Of a stretch of 64,000 nt of DNA, positions 45,895-57,624 are shown piece after piece. The DNA comes from Takifugu bimaculatus (lineage: Eukaryota > Chordata > Actinopteri > Tetraodontiformes > Tetraodontidae), in NCBI GenBank assembly GCA_004026145.2, contig CP034986.1:7432929-7496928 (forward strand), read 5' to 3'. Under the pieces are notes generated by a model. The model saw only the letters and a program-made list of their open reading frames with translations. It searched no databases and had not been told where the DNA came from. The number at the start of each line of letters is the position of its first letter. Within the stretch, counting starts at the first letter, position 1. A program made the translations under genes and the position numbers.

Positions 45895-48800
45895 CCTGGA
45901 CACCTTTTTTTCTGGACTGACACGCTTGTACATCCCCTGCAGTTGAAGCTGAATGAGAATCATACCATATAAAACAATTAGAACTCTTCCTGCTTTCATA
46001 TTTTCACAGATTTGACATCATTTATTTGTTTCTACCCGCACCACAGACAACATTCTTATATCTCTAAATAAATCACTCACATATACGATAGTAACAGCAT
46101 TTGTAAGCACCTTCCTATGAATTCCGCCAAGTGTAACACGTTATTCGACATTTACATAAAGTGCATTTGGAGTTTTGTCTGATTTTTTTTTTTTTAATAT
46201 ATATATATATATAATTTAACATTAAATAGTTAATGTAAAGAAATGCTTGTGGTGTGTTTTCTGGCGTCCAGCTGGCGCTCTGGACACGTTCCAGTCGTCC
46301 TGGATTCCTCTGGAAATTTGTGCTAACAAACCCTCTAAACGAACAGGTTGGGCGTTCCAACGCCTGTAATAAAACTGATTTTGAAAGAGATTTGTTTTTG
46401 AGAACGTACTGTAACAAACACACCGATGACTCACTTTTCAGATCAAATGAAAGTAGTTTAATTACATTTGCAGGTGAATTTGTGCCACCTTAGCTCCTGT
46501 CACCCAGATCCAAGAGTTGGCAAATCGGTGCGAATAAAAGTGAATCGTCTGTGTAAAATATAGCTTTATTCTTTAATTACTATGAAAGTTTTGAAGGTTG
46601 AACCTCCATTAAGACTACTAACCTCTTTCCGTAAAGGTTCGATGGAGCGAAGTCTGCTCTATAATTAAATTCTTATCACAGTCTTTTATTGACCCTTTTA
46701 GATTTACAACGATGTTTTTTTTGAGGCTAAGTTCGAGGTGTGCCCGTTTGAACAAAACCTTTCCTTACATCGATCAGTCTCGCATCTTGCCCCGTGGGGC
46801 AATTCAAGTCTCTTTTTTTTTTTTTACAACAAAAAGGCTTATGGGAGCTATCAGCTGTGTGTGGCGTTATCAATCACACGGAGTGTTACTCATTTACCAG
46901 CCTCACAACACCGAAACTCGGCTTGGACCGTTCAGTAAAAAAACGTCGTAGGTGAGCGAAAAAATAATGCTAAAGGGGGAAAAAGATGAAACCCCCCCCC
47001 CCCAAAAGAGCCCAACCCAAACAGATGAGGTGAGGAAAATCAATCAATCAATAACCCGGCCAACGTTGATTTTAACTTGTTTGCGATATAATCATGACAC
47101 TTTAAAACCACTGATTCACCAAACTGTGTAATTCTGATCGGCTTCAATGAGCCGCGGTTATGGAGGTTAATGTTCATGTAGCATCTGCATGGCTCACAGA
47201 CATTAATGTGTAATTGGGGTGAAGCAAGATGGGATTTCTGGAAGAGCAGCAACCTGGCAGCGGCCCTAGCTCCGCCCACTGCACCGCTGTATCGGTGCCC
47301 TCATCTGTGTTTGGAGCTTTACCCCCTTTGTTATGGTCTGACGTCGGTATAAATTCCATGTGCTTTCCTATAGAAAGTTTTAAAGTTTAAGTTACTTAGA
47401 AATCATTGTTCCACCACTCTTTATTTGATCAAGCTCAATTATTAATGATTTTCAGAGGTTTCCATGGTGTTTCTCCTCCTCACGTGCGCAAACCGAGTTA
47501 CCTAGAAAGCACATGGTGGGATATTCTGAGCTTCTTTCCAGGTTTCGCTTAAAATGTTTACTAACTCAGGATGAGCAAGCTGTAAAAACAAGTTTCAAAC
47601 ACCCATAAAACTGCACATTTATGGTGGGGTAGGATCACGTTGTCAGCAGAGAAACCAGTTCGCTAAATTTTCTTGTCTTTTATTGGTCAAAAGTAATTAA
47701 CAACAACTTTCGGCTTCATGACTTTTGCTACTGGCATCAGTAACTTTAGAAAACATGAGACTTTTAAAGAGCTTTACTAGCTCTCGTTTAGCGGATTAAG
47801 ATACGAATGCTAGCGTTTTAGGTGTTGGTTTATGGATCAAGGGTGGCCTATACCAAGTTTATTGTGATGCGAGGATATGCTAGCTGGGATTTTCTTTATG
47901 GTTTTAGGGTGATATGCCTTCCTGTTATGTTAGTGCTCAGAGCTTTGTCATGACTTTTAAAGTCCAATAATTTTCTTATTTTTATGAGAATATTGTAAAA
48001 CATAATTTTAGTTCCGAGAAAACTAACTTTGACCTTTTTTTAAAAAAAAAATGCAGTCTGTGAGGCAAAATGGATCTTTTCACATGTATTAAATGGAATT
48101 TGAAAGATTATTTTTACACTGGTATTATATTCAGGTGTTTTTCTGCATGCTAACATGCTAACACATGAAACTCACAACTAGCTCTCATTGAGGGGGACAA
48201 CAATGTTCATATATTATCTTTTTATATTTTTAAAAAGTTCATTGTCAGAATTGTGATAAAATGTTAAATTGGATAACAACATCCAGGTCTGAATTATACA
48301 TTTCCATACATATACATAACTCTAAATATCTTTTTTTTCCTCTGAAAATCCTATCTAGGTGACATAGATTTTTTAGGTAGGTGCACATGTGATCACATGG
48401 CTTGATTGGAGGTGAGTTTCCGCCTTTACAGTTTAATTGCAGCAGATTAAACGTGCTAGTGACATTCACGTTTTTGTTAGCATGACGTACTAGTGGTGGC
48501 TAAAATGACAGCTAGCAGCTGACTGAAGAATGAAGAAAACCAGTGGACATAAAGACGATTTCCTCCATGTATTTTGGTTCCATTTAACAACAATCACAAA
48601 TTTTTTTTTTTTTTAAAGAACTGCAATCAGCTGCAAAAACATAATTCCAATAATTTGCAGGTTCAGTCGTGACTAGGTGAGAAACCCTGTCGTAATTAGT
48701 AAAGTAAATCTTTCTTCGCCATTTATCTTTCGATTATCAGCGTTTTGACCCGTGTGTGCCCTCCAGGTGACAGCGTTGACCCTGCAGCTATCAGGAGGAT

Positions 48801-49288
48801 TATTAATGAGGACTCGCAAACGTAAACTAACGAGCTGGCCCACTTTGGACCCTCAATGTTTGCTCTAGTGTGGCCAGACTCAACAAACAAAAGGTGATAT
48901 TTGCCACCCCTGCACCTTAAACTTGGATCCCAACATGGAGCCTTTAGATAAAAAAGTTCCTAAAATCACTTTCTGTGTTTTGTAAGATGTTTGTCAGATC
49001 AAACGTGATGGAAGAGTCCCAGTGAAAATACTCGCCGCAGTGTCATTACCAGAGACAATGACCATTGGACCTTGAGATTGTTCTGATAAACACCTGTTCA
49101 GTTTCATAGGTGTGCGTGAGATGAAGGGGGAGGAGAAAACAGCTCGTATAAATCATTATACACATTATCTGTTGACTCTTGCATATCTCGGACACTCGAT
49201 CAGACACGGGTCAGACTAGGCTCGCTTGGCGCGTCCAAAACTCACACCTGGATATACTCTCGCTGGACGGTCAGCCCGAGGAGGGGTC
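45895..49288. other. fis1 3' UTR and 3-kb AT-rich intergenic region before cldn15
   Basis: The fis1 3' UTR runs to about 46090. Beyond this are (AT)n at 46196-46213, a C run at 46990-47003, an ATCA repeat at about 47038-47053 and otherwise AT-rich DNA. I saw no splice-supported exon. The cldn15 core promoter is at its end. Confidence 0.5.
49147..49153 (+). promoter_or_regulatory. cldn15: TATA box of cldn15
   Basis: GTATAAATC lies 142 bp before the ATG. Transcription would start at about 49175, giving a leader of roughly 110 nt without an upstream intron. Tissue-restricted claudins often have TATA promoters. Confidence 0.5.
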
Positions 49289-50726
49289 ATGGATCCAATC
49301 GTGGAAGTAGTGGCGTTTGTCCTGGGGTTCCTGGGATGGGTGATGGTGGGGGTGTGCTTGCCCAACCGTTACTGGAGGACGTCCACCGTGGACGGCAATG
49401 TCATCACCACCTCCACTATCTACGAAAACCTGTGGATGTCGTGCGCGACGGATTCTACCGGGGTGCACAATTGCAGGGAATTCCCGTCGCTGCTCGCTTT
49501 GAATGGTACGTTCCAGAGAAAGGGCCGCCATCGGCCAGAACCTCGCCGCTCTGCTCAGGTCAGGTTGAGGGTGGTAAAATTGATCTGTCTCCATGTTGTC
49601 AGGTTACATCCAGGCATCTCGAGCGTTGATGATCACCTCTATAGTGCTGGGCACCTTTGGACTGGTGGCCGCCTTGATTGGAATACAGTGTTCCAAAGCT
49701 GGAGGGGAGAACTATGCCCTGAAAGGGAAGATTGCTGGCACCGCTGGGGTCCTTTTCATACTTCAAGGTAACACAAAATACGATAAAAACAAGCATGTAT
49801 TGATTGATTCTTGACCAATGGGTAAGAGAATATTCGACCTGTCTTTTGTCAAAAGGCCTGTGCACCATGATTGCGATCTCTTGGTACGCCTTTAACATCA
49901 CCCAGGAGTTTTTTGACCCATTCTTCCCCGGGACTAAGTAAGAAATTGACCCAAATTGGTGTCTGAGGGTGCAACAATATGAAAAGTGAACCGTTGCTAA
50001 CGGATGATGTGCGTCTCAGGTACGAAATAGGGGAAGGGCTTTACATCGGCTGGTGCTCGTCCGTGCTGGCCATCGCTGGCGGAGCTTGTCTCGTCTGCTC
50101 CTGCAAAGTCGGTGGAGAAGAGAAACAGTGAGTATCGTTCTAAATTAAAGGGCTGGTGCTTCACTTTTTTGTCACTCGTGCACTATTAGGCTTGGATTTA
50201 AGAAAGCCTTATAAAAGTAAACATATTCATCAAGAAGGATCTGTTTACCTGTATGAATTGGTTCATTTTTTGTGATATAGATTAATTAGCAGTTTTTTTT
50301 GACAAGTCAGTTTTTAAAACTAACTGAATAAGAGACCAGCCCACTAATAGTTTCTGGCAAAGGATGGTCTTTTTTCTAGTCTTTTGAAAGAATTTTTTTT
50401 TAAAAAAGAAAAAAATCTTCATGAAGAAACTATTACAAAATACAAAATATGAGCGACATCCTAGCGGTCGGATAAATATCTTGCACTTACCCACTATAAG
50501 GTACAGAGGCAATTTTAAGGTACTTGTAGTTCAATATTTCTGTTTTTCAGCTGTATTTTTTAAAAAATCCTCTGGTTGTAACATGCAAATGTTGGCCCTC
50601 AGTTATTGATACATCCTATTGTTTTACAGGACTTATCCTTACCAGAGCAGGGGAACTGCATATTCTGGAGCGGCACCATCCAGAAGCATGGGTGCAAGTA
50701 CCTACGGGAGAAACGCTTATGTTTGA
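49289..50726 (+). CDS. cldn15: Claudin-15
   Basis: Claudin-15 is a tight-junction protein that forms paracellular cation pores, mainly in intestine. Exons: 49289-49505, 49603-49767, 49856-49937, 50020-50127, 50630-50726; 222 residues. There are four helices: the first VEVVAFVLGFLGWVMVGVCL, the second from SRALMITSIVLGTFGLVAAL, the third GTAGVLFILQGLCTMIAISW and the fourth YIGWCSSVLAIAGGACLVCS. The claudin signature W-x(n)-NLW-x2-C-x(n)-C is present (YWRTSTV, ENLWMSCAT, HNCREF). The tail ends in NAYV, a PDZ-binding form like the claudin YV terminus. The conserved pore-lining acidic site expected in the first loop is at the ATDSTG stretch. AATAAA at 51075-51080 is the likely poly(A) signal. ATG 49289 was chosen over upstream in-frame codons because the helix begins right after it. 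Confidence 0.95.
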
Positions 50727-51739
50727 TTTGGACCTAAAACTCATGTGCTCTTGCATTTTTGTCATTTTGCTGTCTGTCAGTGCATTTGTTTTGACATCCA
50801 GTGTGTACTCTGTAAAAGGGATGTGTTAAAACTGTAAAAAAAAGCTTAGTTACAAGTATACTGTGTGATTTAAATGATCGTATTTATGTTGTTATGATGA
50901 CTATCACAAATATATATCCAGAGAGAAATGTTGGAAAATCTGCATTACACAGATCAAGAAGGGGAAGGTCAAGATTAAGATATCTCTGTGTCATTTTGTA
51001 CAGTTTTGTAGATGGCATGTTTGAAAAAGAGCAGCAAGTTGGTTCTGTTCTTTTTCTTTTATACATTTGCATACAATAAACTATGTTATGCTGAACATTT
51101 TCCCATTCCTGTAGTTGAAAACGCCATGTTGTATATATTTTAAAATGCATTAGTAGAATGTTTGTAGTCAATATTACATATTTTGCTATAAAGGTGTTGA
51201 AAGGAATCCCACGTTAAAATGTGCAAATTAAAGTTATTTGAGAGCAGGCTGCTGGTTCCATGCAGGGCAGTTGATGAAATAGTTCCTCCAATCAAAACAG
51301 TCCACGTTTCCAGGCCAACGCGGATATCAGGGAATTCCGACCAATCGCAGATATGTAGGACAAACGGGGCGGGGTGACGAGCCCAAAGGCCCAAAGGTGT
51401 GGCGGTCAGTGTACAGGTTGTCAGCTGGTTGATATTTCTGTCGTTATTTTACCCCGAGGTATTTTAAGTTGGCGCAGAAACCGCGGAACGCGTCCAAGTA
51501 GGAACGTTGTGCGAAACCGCAGCGATTTCCGTCGGAACCTTTCAGCTGCGCACTCGTGTCAGTCCGGACGGCTGCCCAACCGGGACCGTAAATAACAAAC
51601 CGTCCGGGCTATTTTTGTGTGTTGACAAAAATGCCGGCGAAGATTCAGCACTGATTATCAGAGGTCCCTTGAGACAACTCGATGTGACAGCGGAGGCCTC
51701 CATTTTGCTGGTTCTGGTGTCGAAGCGTGAGTTTATATG
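50727..51739. other. cldn15 3' UTR and dnajc3 promoter
   Basis: The cldn15 3' UTR ends near 51090. GC-rich sequence from about 51290 to 51739 is the dnajc3 5' region, with an ER-stress element (next entry). Confidence 0.6.
51288..51306 (+). promoter_or_regulatory. dnajc3: ER-stress response element (ERSE) before dnajc3
   Basis: CCAAT (51288-51292), nine bases, then CCACG (51302-51306) match the ERSE consensus CCAAT-N9-CCACG exactly. In mammals NF-Y binds CCAAT and ATF6 or XBP1 binds CCACG during the unfolded protein response. It lies about 430 bp before the dnajc3 ATG; DNAJC3/P58IPK is a known UPR target. Confidence 0.75.
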
Positions 51740-54718
51740 ATGGATTCGTGTCGGAGGACGGGGCTCAGCGGGGTGCTGTGCTCCCTGTCACTGCTGTGTG
51801 TCCTGCTGGACATCCAGTTGGACGGTAGGGCAAATTTTTATCTGCAACTCGAAGTTTCTCAAAGCATTCGCACACTCTTCTACTTTAATTTGTTTGCTGT
51901 TCCGGCCTATTAAAAGTTTCACGACAAGCTACGGTTGCGGTGACGTCCCGCTTTTTCGAAAATAAAAACGAAAGTTACTGTGGAGTTTTACTTTATTCTA
52001 ACAATATAACCTAGCGCGATTAAGCACAAATGACAAAGTTGTTTAAAGCCCCTTTCCAGACAACAATTGTTTTTCAGTTGTGTTAAACTCAGATCCACCT
52101 ATTTTTACGACTAACTATTACTACTAACCAAATCAGTCTAACATGGTTCCCAGATTTTGCTGCAATAGTATTTACAAATCTGCGCCGCAAACTGGCCTGA
52201 AGCACAGCAGTCTGTCATCTAGATACTTTGCTCGTCTGTAACCAAACAATCTAATTGTAATTGTTCACCAACACTAAACTTGTACAAACACATGAACATT
52301 CACAGTTGTGCTCACTGTCCCAGCTTCCGTGTCTTGTTTCAGGGGTCTTGGGGGCCACCCAGGCTGAGATTGAGCACCACTTGGAGATGGGCCGTAAACT
52401 CTTGGCTGCTGGGCAGCTGGCTGAAGCCTTGTCACACTATCACTCTGCTGTGGGTAAGATTACACACATTCGCACACTGACATTTGGGTCCCTGCTCCAC
52501 AAGGTCATCCATTTCCACAATGACGTAGCCAGACTATCACTTAATTCAGTAAAGATCTCTCTGGTCTGTACAGAGGGAGATTCAAAGAACTACCTGACCT
52601 TCTACAAGCGAGCGGCGGTCTTCCTGGCGATGGGAAAATCCAAATCCGCCCTGCCAGATCTGACCAGGGCCATCCAGCTCAAGCCTGATTTCTTGGCTGT
52701 AAGTTTAAATCCTCAAAAATGCGTCCATTGCGCTGATCATGTTTCTATCTCCTTCTTCTACTTCTCATTCCATCTCTGTACCTCCAGGCCAGACTACAGA
52801 GAGGGAACATCCTTTTAAAGCAGGGTAACACGCAGGAAGCCTGGGAGGACTTTAACGAAGTGGTGGGTTCCGTCTTTAAATCTCCCGCTAATGACAGCAT
52901 GGCGACCGCGCATTAATCATTTGTGCTCTTCAGCTGCAGCGCTCTGCTGACAATGAAGAAGCCCAACAGCAGCTGATGCAGACACACGAGCTGGAGGAGC
53001 TGCAGGAGGAGGCGCATGCCATGTACCACCAGGGCGAATACAGCGCCACCATCAATGTCCTTGAGAGAGTCATTGAGGTGACTGCCAGTGATGGAACGGA
53101 GTTAAATACAGCTAAGGGTGGCGTCTTGTACCCACTGGGTATCAGTTATAAGAAAATAAATGTGAAAATGAAGGATTATGTGCCCTGTTTTTCCAAGATC
53201 TCCCCCTGGGATCCAGAGTCGCGGGAGCTTCGTGCAGAATGCTACATCCGGATGGGGGACCTGCAGAAGGCCATCCAGGATCTGACACCGACCACAAGGC
53301 TGCGCAACGACAATCGTGCCGCCTTCCTAAAGCTCAGCATGCTGCACTACAGCCTCGGCGAGCACCACGAGTCGCTCAAGTCAGTTGGAACATCGTAGGA
53401 CTCGTCTTCCCTGTTCCCATGTGACACCCTCCTCCCCAAACTCACTGGACCTGTTTATCTGGCCCCTACAGCCACGTCCGCGAGTGTCTGAAGCTGGACC
53501 AGGATGACAAGGAATGTTTCAGCCACTACAAGCAGGTGAAGAAGCTGAGCAAGCAGCTGGATTCAGCAGAGGAGCTGATCCAGGCGGAGAGGTCGGTGCT
53601 TCTCTTGGTGTTTTACACACGTGTCCCTGAAAGCATCGAGGGGATTCTTTACCCAATTTATTTGCAGTTACCAGGAAGCCCTCGATAAGTATGAAGTGGT
53701 GATGAAGACGGAGCCAAATGTTCCATATTACACCAACCTGGCCAAAGAGAGGATCTGCTTCAGCCTGGTGAAGGTGAGTGGAGGGAATAACGGCTCTGTC
53801 GGCCTCATGTGACTCAACAGTACAAAAGCTGCATTTATAGACCTGTTAAAGATTTGCCTTTTTGATATGGACTAGTATGAGCACCGGCGCAGGGCTCATC
53901 TGTTGTCTTTGCCATCGCAGATGAAGTCGACGCACGAAGCCATCGACGTGTGTTCGGAGGCCCACCAGAGGGATCCGAGGAATGCCAATATCCTGCGAGA
54001 CCGAGCCGAGGCGTTCATCATGAACCAGGAATATGAGAAAGGTGAGGAGCCGGGTCGTGTTTATGGAGGACCGTACTGTGACGGCCAGAAACACTGAGAG
54101 ATCTCTGGGGAAATTTGTGGGAAAAACCTGTCGCTGTTTCCTGTTAGCTGTGGAGGACTATAAAGAGGCGCTGGACTTTGATGACAAGCAGGAAATCAAA
54201 GAAGGTCTGGAGCGAGCGCAGAAACTGCTGAAAATCTCCCAGAAGAGGGATTACTACAAGATCCTCGGCGTCAGCAGGTAACCGGTCCGACCGTTTCGGC
54301 GGCAGAATTGGATGGCCTTCCTCTCTGACTCCACTGTCCTTGTTTAGGAGCGCCAACAAGCAGGAGATCATCAAGGCCTACAGGAAGCTGGCGCAGCAGT
54401 GGCACCCTGACAACTTCCAGTCCGAGGCAGAGAAGAAGGAAGCGGAGAAGAAGTTTATCGACATCGCTTCGGCTAAAGAGGTCCTGACCGACCCAGGTCA
54501 GGGGCAGATTTCCTCCATAATTTCGTCTGTATCGCTAATCCCTGATGATTCAGCATCTCACCTTTTTCCTTCCAGAAATGAGACAGAAGTTTGACGCCGG
54601 CGAGGATCCGCTGGACCCAGAGAACCAGCAGGGAGGAGGACGGGACCAACCCTGGCCTTTCCACTTTGACCCCTTCCAGTCTGGCGGCAGCTTCCACTTC
54701 AAGTTCCACTACAACTGA
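51740..54718 (+). CDS. dnajc3: DnaJ homologue DNAJC3 (P58IPK)
   Basis: DNAJC3 is an ER co-chaperone that passes unfolded clients to BiP and restrains PERK. Exons: 51740-51824, 52343-52453, 52574-52698, 52788-52862, 52934-53077, 53198-53379, 53472-53591, 53668-53773, 53921-54041, 54148-54277, 54348-54496, 54576-54718; 496 residues (human 504). It begins with a signal peptide (LSGVLCSLSLLCVLLDI). Nine TPRs follow (AEIEHHLEMGRKLLAAGQLA, NYLTFYKRAAVFLAMGKSKS, PRNANILRDRAEAFIMNQEY). The J domain at about 390-460 has DYYKILGVSR, KAYRKLAQQWHPDN (HPD intact) and the end is Gly/Phe-rich (FDPFQSGGSFHFKFHYN). Fish have two copies (a, b); I cannot say which this is. The intron after exon 5 is 120 bp with no stop in frame. 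ATTAAA at 55401-55406 is the likely poly(A) signal. Confidence 0.96.
51825..52342 (+). other. dnajc3: dnajc3 intron 1
   Basis: The intron is AT-rich, bounded by GACG|GTAGGG and TTTCAG. No exon or repeat is seen. Confidence 0.6.
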
Positions 54719-56236
54719 GACACGAGGCAGAATCTGCCCACACACGGACGCTGGGAAGGGGGAGAAGATCCGCTGCAGGAGTCCCCCTGGACCGCGATTT
54801 AACTTGGACATGTGTTAGACGACTACTGGAAGGTTAAATTAAGTAAAATATGAACACAGATCCAAAGGATCCGAAGGGTCTGTGTGGTGGCGGTGACCGA
54901 GATCAGACTTTTTTTTAACAGTAGCCCAAAAAGTGGACGGGGTTTTTCTTTTTTAGCTTCTATGTAATGTAGGCGGGGGTTAAAATCCATTTGTGACGGG
55001 GTTTTTTTTGGATCAAATTCTAACAAGCCGCACAGCTTCAAACATCCCGGATGTTGTTTTTAAAAATCTGTTCTGGACAAAGGACTTTTTCAAAACGCAC
55101 CTCTGAAACTTTGCACTTTTATCTCCGTCTTTGAAGACGTTTTCCATGTTCTCCACTCCAAAAAGTAACTCGGGGCTTCTTTCTCTCCTGCAAACCGACC
55201 GTGTCTTCAGTATTGCTGAGCAACATCAGATTTGCAGCCAAGAACGACATGATCATTCAAATCATTAGGATCAACCCCCTCAAGAAAAAAAATTATTCCT
55301 CAACAGCGATTGACTGTGAAGAGAAAATGTCAAAATATTTGTATTTAAATATGTCCAAGTGGGTTTTTTGTTGTGCCAAAGTTGAGTCGATTGACAGCTT
55401 ATTAAAATTCTAAACGCAGCCAAAGTCTTGGTTACTTTACGACTCCCAGCAGCAGGAGAATGTTCAATAGTGCTGGTTTAACACATTTAAAACAAGAGTT
55501 TAAGAGATTCAACTTATGATTTTGAAATGAGGTTCGATTTGTGGTGATTTGGCGATAGGGTGAGAAGCTCTGCCATCCGGGAGGAGCTCGGAAGTAGAGT
55601 CGCTGCTCCTCCGCGTTGAGAGGAGCCAGATGAGGTGGCTTGGGCATCCAGTCAGGATGCCCCCTGGACGCCTCCCTGGTGAGGTGTTCAGGGCATGTCC
55701 CTCCGGTAGGAGACCCCCGGGGAGACCCAGGACACGTTGGAGAGACTATGTCTCTCGACTGGCCTGGGAACGCCTGGGGATCCCCTCTGGATGAGCTGGA
55801 AGGAAGTAGCTGGGGAGAGGGAAGTCTGGGCTTCTCTCCTTAGGCTGCTGCCCCCGCGACCCGACCCCGGATAAGCGGTAGAGGATGATGGATGGATGGT
55901 GATTTGGCGACATCTAATGGTGATTGCGTGGATCGAACACCTTGCTGGAGGAGTTCTCAAAACAGAATCACCCACAAAATAAGCTGAGAATGTATTCTTG
56001 TCAACCTTGTGTTTTAGTGAGTGTGAAACCCAAGATTGGCTGCAGTGAACAAAAACATCACAAACATTTAGAAGCGTCCCGTTTTAGCCAAACGCAACGT
56101 ACTGATCGGCTGTCGCTCCAAAAAGCCAGTTCTTCATTAAAAAGTCCAGAAACTGATGCATCTGTCAAGGTGAGCTTTAAAATCCTACGAGATGCCCACC
56201 CTCGACAGCTCATTGAGTGTAAAAGATGTCCCTTCA
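54719..56236. other. Convergent dnajc3 / naa38 spacer with a LINE fragment
   Basis: The dnajc3 3' UTR runs to about 55420. Then comes the LINE insertion at 55556-55896 (separate entry), followed by unique sequence up to the naa38 stop. No gene is seen. Confidence 0.5.
55542..55910 (+). mobile_element. 5'-truncated RTE-type LINE (Rex3-like) with target-site duplication
   Basis: About 340 bp (55556-55896) match the 3' end of the common fish LINE whose last part codes for the reverse-transcriptase C-terminus (remnants of PGRPRTRW, SRLAWERLGIP and WGEGSLGFS in shifting frames). It ends in a GATG/GGAT-type tail, as known for Rex3. A perfect 14-bp direct repeat, TGGTGATTTGGCGA, flanks it at 55542-55555 and 55897-55910 and is the target-site duplication. 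The element is dead: 5'-truncated with stops and indels. The clade name is from memory of the tail and sequence. Confidence 0.85.
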
Positions 56237-57185
56237 TCAATGTTTAGCTACGAATCCTTGTGAATCCTCCAAACTGTCTGCCTCCACCTCGATGGACACC
56301 ACATGGTGACCTGGGATCATGGCCAAACCCAGAACTCTGGGCTCTCCCTGGGAGAAAGTGTCTGGAACCACAGGAGAATAGATTATTTTTAGTTTGAGAT
56401 CTGTTCTGCAATCCAATAGCCTATTAAAGGTGACTATTGTGCATACATTTACACTAAAGTGCCATTTATCTTTGGTAAATAGAAGACAAAACTGCTGTGT
56501 TTATCCAACCTGTGGACTTGAGGAACTCCTGAGCTGATCCAAGGATGACGTTACAGTCTCGGTCCGTGCAGAGGAACAGTCCCACCAGGGTTCGTCCATC
56601 TGTCATCCGGATCCTCATGTTCTTGTTCAGGAGTCCTTCTAGTTTCTGTTTGGCCTGGATTGATGAGGACATGTCGGGCTGCTCCTGCATGAGGACAAAC
56701 AGGTAAAAGGAAATCCACATATGATTCAGTCATGTCGTATAAATAATGTGCAACTTGAAAAGCGCATATTTGACAAATAAAAATGAATATTCTAATTGAT
56801 CTCCTACTATATTCCTCTATAAACCTTCCCTGAACCTGCTTTGAATTGAAGTTAACACCATTTAACCAAAGAGACCAATAGGCATGGAGTGATCTCACTA
56901 ACATATATGCATATTGGAGGACACTTTAAATTGCCAAATAATAATAAAGGTAATCTCAGAAATACAGAATCGTTAAATAGTGACAAATACTCCATTGGTG
57001 CCAGCACCTAGCTAACTCGCTAGCCGTCATCTAAAGCTCCGAAGAGCTTCAACAAGAAAGGAAACCCGCTTATTTCCCTTAAATTACAGTGAACATTGTA
57101 AACAAGACTGCCCAGTCGTAGAGGATTTACAGACACGGATACATACGTGAGTCGAAGGGCCATTTTCCTCAAACATTGTTGCCAT
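56237..57185 (-). CDS. naa38: NatC auxiliary subunit NAA38 (LSMD1)
   Basis: NAA38 is the Sm-like auxiliary subunit of the NatC N-terminal acetyltransferase (with NAA30 and NAA35), acting on ribosomes. Exons in transcript order: 57185-57147, 56684-56510, 56361-56237; 112 residues. The Sm fold is clear: LEGLLNKNMRIRMTDGRTLV (Sm1) with GLFLCTDRDCNVILGSAQEF, then GEPRVLGLAMIPGHHVVSIE (Sm2). The N-terminus is short (MATMFEENGPSTH). The C-terminus differs from human after the Sm2 motif. It is divergent from chd3 across a tRNA gene; NAA38 and CHD3 are also close neighbours in human. Confidence 0.95.
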
Positions 57186-57550
57186 TTTACCCCTTGAGCG
57201 TTGGCTTGCGGATAGATTTTCCTGACGGACACGTTAAACCGGAAGTTGTAATATTTTTTTAAAATGTTGGATTAAAGATGGAAAGTGAATGTAATTTATC
57301 AATAAAATGTAAAAATAACAGTATAGTTTAGCAATACAGACATTTACGGCGTTAATAGAGGGAGTTAAGCTTTTTAAGCTTTAAGCTTTTATCTCTTTCG
57401 CGTTTTTCTAGAACCTAAGAGTTAATCGATTACGTGCTCGGGAAATATTGTAAATAAAAACTATTTTATTGTAATGTCCAAGATGATTTTACTGTTTCGT
57501 ACTGCGATTGAAATTATTTGCAGAATCCCTTCTTGGAAGAAAAGAAGCTG
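57186..57550. other. naa38 upstream region
   Basis: AT-rich sequence between naa38 and the tRNA gene. A small ETS-like CCGGAAG lies near 57240 (CGGAAGTTG). Nothing else is seen. Confidence 0.5.
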
Positions 57551-57567
57551 CGTCCCTGGGTGGGCTC

Positions 57568-57618
<51 letters not shown>

Positions 57619-57624
57619 AGAGAC
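57551..57624 (-). tRNA. tRNA-Asn (GUU)
   Basis: Read on the minus strand this 74-nt gene has the acceptor stem GTCTCTG pairing with CAGGGAC plus discriminator G. The A box is inside GGCGCAATCGGTTAGCGCG, the anticodon GTT sits in CTGTTAACC, and the B box is GGTTCGAGCCC. All arms pair and there is no intron. It encodes no CCA, as expected in eukaryotes. A short T-run for Pol III termination is not strong just downstream. Confidence 0.97.

Noticed and set aside
46250..46500. Open frames in the fis1-cldn15 spacer
   Set aside because: No splice signals or family; region is AT-rich intergenic DNA.
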